Below, one piece after another: positions 61,303 through 64,000 of a stretch of DNA of 64,000 nucleotides. Both the position numbers and the translations under genes were made by a program. Numbering within the stretch: position 1 is the first letter of the stretch; each line of letters begins with the position of its first letter. The notes under the pieces were generated by a model. That model was not told where the DNA came from, did not search any database, and saw only the letters and a list, made by a program, of their open reading frames with translations. Source of the DNA: Ruminococcus sp. Its GTDB lineage: Bacteria; Bacillota; Clostridia; Oscillospirales; Ruminococcaceae. The stretch covers positions 1 to 64,000 of the forward strand of contig JAFXSC010000012.1 in NCBI GenBank assembly GCA_017525915.1, read 5' to 3'.

Positions 61303-61995
61303 TCACGCCTTGGCGGGATAGCTTCTTGCGCCGAACAGTCCCGTTCCTACCCTGACGAGAGTAGAGCCGTGGAGGACAGCCGCCGCATAGTCATGGGTCA
61401 TGCCCATAGAGAGCACGTCCATCGGGAAGCTTTCGGAGAGCCTGTCATAGAGCTCCTTCATTCTTCCCAGGAAAATATCGCTGTCAGTCGGCGGAGGAAT
61501 GGTCATCAGCCCTCTCAGGCGGACGCCCTCCGTATTCGCAGCCGCTTCGAGCAGAGGTCTCAGCTCATCGGGGGAAACTCCGCTCTTGGAGTCTTCGCCG
61601 CCGATATTGACCTCGCAGAGAATATCCATAGTCCTGCCGTTCTTCACGGCGAGACGGCTTATCTCGGCAAGGAGCCTTTCGCTGTCCACAGACTGTATCA
61701 TGCTGACATCATTGATTATATATTTGACCTTGTTGGTCTGCAAATGGCCGATGATATGCACCTCGGCAGACTTGTCATAGCTGTCCTTCTTTGAAAGGAA
61801 CTCCTGCACACGGTTCTCGCCGAGAAGGTCTATCCCCTGTGCTATCGCACGGTTCACAAGCTCCGGATCGACCGTCTTTGTGACAGCCATGAGCCTTACC
61901 TCATCGGGAGCCCGTCCGGCTCTGGCGCAGGCTTCGCTTATATTTCCGCGTATACGTTCGATATTCGCATCAATAAAGTCCGGACTGCCGGTCAT
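61303..61995 (-). CDS. yggS: PLP homeostasis protein (YggS/PROSC family)
   Basis: 230 aa from MTGSPDFIDANIERIRG, GAAGGTG upstream. Alanine-racemase-like barrel with the PLP lysine in LMAVTKTVDPE, plus HIIGHLQTNKVKYI and GMTHDYAAAV for phosphate binding. It controls free pyridoxal phosphate. Starts one base after the membrane protein gene ends. Confidence 0.94.
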   Translation of the reverse strand: MTGSPDFIDANIERIRGNISEACARAGRAPDEVRLMAVTKTVDPELVNRAIAQGIDLLGENRVQEFLSKKDSYDKSAEVHIIGHLQTNKVKYIINDVSMIQSVDSERLLAEISRLAVKNGRTMDILCEVNIGGEDSKSGVSPDELRPLLEAAANTEGVRLRGLMTIPPPTDSDIFLGRMKELYDRLSESFPMDVLSMGMTHDYAAAVLHGSTLVRVGTGLFGARSYPAKA

Positions 61996-61996
61996 A

Positions 61997-63250
61997 TCAA
62001 TCAACACCTTCGATCATAATATCATCATACAGTGCAAGGTAGCTGCTGTCGCCGATATGCTCAAGCGACGAGAGAACATAGTCGCTGCCCTCGTATATGA
62101 CATCTATCTTCTTGAATTCGATCTTTTCACCGTTGAGGACATACACGCCCTTATAGGTAACGTCGGTAGAAACGGCATTCTCACCCTCGCCCTTCGTGAC
62201 CTCCTCGTTGACAAAGCGTATAGCCTCACGCGGAACCTTGAGACCGCGGTAGGTGCCTCTCACAAGCTCGATGTTCTCGCATCTGTGCTGGACGAGCTCG
62301 CTGTTGAACTCGCGGCAGGCAAGAATGAGAACGGCTCTTTTGGGGTCACCGTCATCGCGTATATCCTTAACCTCGGCGGAGAATATCTCCGGGCTCGATT
62401 CGGGTCTTATCCTTACATAGTCGCCGACCTTGTACTCCTGACGGGAGTTGTCCACAACGCCTGCAAGATACCAGTTATAGCCGGTAATAAGCTTTCCGAC
62501 GATCTTCGGATCATCGAGCCTTGTATCAGTGACAGCCTCGATCTCGTCGGCAGTAATGGACGTGAGCGAGCTTTCTGTGAGCTTCTGCTCATAACCGTCG
62601 CAATAGCTGACGAAGTATGACGGCTTCGGCGAGGCAACGGTCTCTATCGGCTTTGCAGCCTCACGGCTGAGCTGATCGAGGCGGCTGCGGATATCGATTA
62701 TCTGCTGGCTGAAATCGCTGACCTCGCTGGTTATTATCTGATATGTACTCATTCCGACGATGAGCTCGTCCTTCACGGATTTTACGCCCGGAAGGTCCAT
62801 TTTATCGCGGGCGAAAAGGAATTCTCGGTAATTCTGGGCTATGCTCGCAGAAAGCTCAGCTGGCTGGGCAGATTCTCTGGTACCGGGATTCTGTATCTTC
62901 TGGAGGATGGCAAGCTCCTTTTCGAGCCTTGCCTTCTCACGGTTGCGGCTTATCTGGGAATCGTCCGCATAAGCAACAGCTATCGTACTTCCGCTGCCGA
63001 GCTTTCCGCCGTCAGCGACGCTGTAACTGAGCACTCCCATGCCGCTGTAAGAAACAGGGGTCTCGTCCCTTATGAAAACGCCTCTGAACTCAGCTGAGGC
63101 GACCGCCTCGGAGATAAGAGCGCTTTCGGTGTCGCTGTCACGGTTTTTAAGATTATAGATAACGCTCACGAAGATAACGAGGAACAGCACAATGACTGTA
63201 TTTCTCAGTATCTTCACCAGCGCATTGCTCTCGGTTCCGGAAAAGCGCAT
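61997..63250 (-). CDS. HlyD-like membrane-anchored protein of the division cluster
   Basis: 417 aa. One N-terminal membrane span (ILRNTVIVLFLVIFVSVIYNL), then a lipoyl-like hairpin domain (VLSYSVADGGKLGSGSTIAVAYAD), a coiled coil (about 95-200) and beta-barrel parts (VGDYVRIRPES, PREAIRF), as in HlyD/periplasmic adaptor proteins. Gram-positive homologues sit upstream of yggS/sepF in Clostridia without a matching ABC transporter. Its role, perhaps in the envelope or division, is not known. Confidence 0.88.
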   Translation of the reverse strand: MRFSGTESNALVKILRNTVIVLFLVIFVSVIYNLKNRDSDTESALISEAVASAEFRGVFIRDETPVSYSGMGVLSYSVADGGKLGSGSTIAVAYADDSQISRNREKARLEKELAILQKIQNPGTRESAQPAELSASIAQNYREFLFARDKMDLPGVKSVKDELIVGMSTYQIITSEVSDFSQQIIDIRSRLDQLSREAAKPIETVASPKPSYFVSYCDGYEQKLTESSLTSITADEIEAVTDTRLDDPKIVGKLITGYNWYLAGVVDNSRQEYKVGDYVRIRPESSPEIFSAEVKDIRDDGDPKRAVLILACREFNSELVQHRCENIELVRGTYRGLKVPREAIRFVNEEVTKGEGENAVSTDVTYKGVYVLNGEKIEFKKIDVIYEGSDYVLSSLEHIGDSSYLALYDDIMIEGVD

Positions 63251-63262
63251 TCAGATCACACC

Positions 63263-63502
63263 TTATTCGCTTTTTTCGCTCGCGTCGAGTATAGAAACAG
63301 GTCTTACAGGGATAATTGTGGAAATAGCGTGCTTGTAAACGAGCTGCTGCTTTCCGTCGCAGTCAAAGATAGCGACATAGCTGTCGAAGCCTCTGACCAT
63401 TCCCTTGAACTGGAAACCGTTTGTGAGGATTATTGTTACCATTATCCTGTCTTTTCTGCACTGGTTGAGAAATACGTCCTGAAGATTTAACGCCTTGTTC
63501 AT
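63263..63502 (-). CDS. hfq: RNA chaperone Hfq
   Basis: 79 aa from [17 protein letters not shown]. Sm1 motif [25 protein letters not shown] and Sm2 motif [15 protein letters not shown] are clear. It forms a hexamer that pairs small RNAs with mRNAs. Downstream of miaA as in most bacteria, with GGAG upstream. Confidence 0.96.
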   Translation of the reverse strand: MNKALNLQDVFLNQCRKDRIMVTIILTNGFQFKGMVRGFDSYVAIFDCDGKQQLVYKHAISTIIPVRPVSILDASEKSE

Positions 63503-63598
63503 ACACATTCTCCTGTCTTTGATTATTCGGCTGATGAGCCGCTGTGTATATCTCCGCACATTTCTGTCATGAAACAGAAATACACACAATACATTATA

Positions 63599-64000
63599 TC
63601 ATATATTCCAAAAATTTGCTATACATTTTTGTGATTTTTCTGAAATTTCGTTGAATTTAGTAAATTCATCCAAAATAATCCACTGGATGCGGTCATTTTT
63701 TCTAAACCATGTAAGCTGACGCTTGGCGTAACGGCGCGTTTCCTGCTGAATTTTCGCTATACACTCCGCGAGCGGCTGCTCACCGCGGAAACAGGGAATG
63801 AGTTCCTTGTAGCCTATCGCATTGGCGGAGGTACGCATTCCGCCACTCTCCCAGAGTGACCTTGCCTCCTCGACGAGCCCGTTTTCAGCCATTATCTCCA
63901 CGCGGCGGTCAATCCTGCGGTAAAGCGCAGCACGGTCGGCGTAATTCAGACCTATTATCAGCGAATCGTAGGGGCTTTCCTCCAGCCTGCTCTCAGCCTT
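63599..64000 (-). CDS. miaA: tRNA dimethylallyltransferase MiaA, C-terminal part (cut by the window edge)
   Basis: 134 codons of the C-terminal half: YDSLIIGLNYADRAALYRRIDRRVEIM, then ANAIGYKELIPC and TRRYAKRQLTWFRKNDRIQWI, all MiaA landmarks. It adds the isopentenyl group to A37 of tRNAs reading UNN codons. The ATP-binding N-terminus is beyond the right edge. Hfq follows it directly. Confidence 0.95.
   Translation of the reverse strand, partial: KAESRLEESPYDSLIIGLNYADRAALYRRIDRRVEIMAENGLVEEARSLWESGGMRTSANAIGYKELIPCFRGEQPLAECIAKIQQETRRYAKRQLTWFRKNDRIQWIILDEFTKFNEISEKSQKCIANFWNI

Overview
The window looks like a chromosomal segment of a fibre-degrading gut or rumen Firmicute, most likely Ruminococcus (Oscillospiraceae). 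The pointers are a secreted multi-domain enzyme with a type I dockerin, Thr-rich linkers, BspA-type leucine-rich repeat proteins, a Clostridia-style division cluster (miaA-hfq-hlyD-like-yggS-sepF-ylmH-divIVA-ileS-lspA-rluD), a split transketolase and a T-box on asnS. The species cannot be fixed from the sequence alone. No rRNA or CRISPR array is present, and only one complete tRNA gene.

Layout. 1-5.6 kb (minus): three tandem paralogous lipoproteins, asnS behind a T-box leader, and a zinc-finger/Lys-Glu-Pro-repeat/LRR protein. 5.9-13.4 kb (plus): a thiamin operon behind a TPP riboswitch (thiS-F-G-H-tenI-E-D-C) ending in an AraD-like epimerase. 13.4-17.2 kb (minus): a GH43-CBM6-CBM-dockerin-CE1 xylan enzyme and a TVP38/VTT membrane protein. 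17.5-26.9 kb: a decayed genomic island in tRNA-Ala(GGC), bounded by a 23-bp direct repeat. It holds a C-terminal tyrosine integrase remnant, a serine recombinase with an internal deletion, a broken LRR gene, a 41-aa peptide gene, and one intact operon: hybrid kinase, solute-binding lipoprotein, REC-GGDEF-EAL, Hpt.

27.2-31.3 kb (minus): a partner-switch operon (STAS, PP2C phosphatase, anti-sigma-type kinase) ending in a diguanylate cyclase. 31.5-32.9 kb: a degraded Trk/Ktr potassium system. 33.0-38.9 kb: a 1857-aa secreted surface protein followed by a 32-aa peptide gene related to the 41-aa one. 39-42 kb: a minimal SufC-SufBD pair and a SPASM radical SAM protein. 42-45.6 kb (plus): two zinc-ribbon proteins and a degenerate GGDEF protein. 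45.7-51 kb: an acetyltransferase, rpmG-secE-nusG-rplK-rplA and split transketolase. 50.8-54 kb: two paralogous lipoproteins with a discoidin-like C-terminus and an XRE regulator interrupted by TGA. 54-64 kb: the division/translation cluster, entering miaA at the right edge.

Most interesting points: (i) a short peptide family (consensus YxxPExxIxxFxxEDVIxTS) found twice, both times beside genes for Thr-linker surface proteins; (ii) the tRNA-Ala island whose only intact cargo is a phosphorelay/c-di-GMP operon with an ABC-type binding protein but no permease; (iii) a second, partner-switching route to c-di-GMP immediately next to the island; (iv) several genes caught in decay. Three GGDEF proteins lie within 25 kb, two with degenerate active sites.
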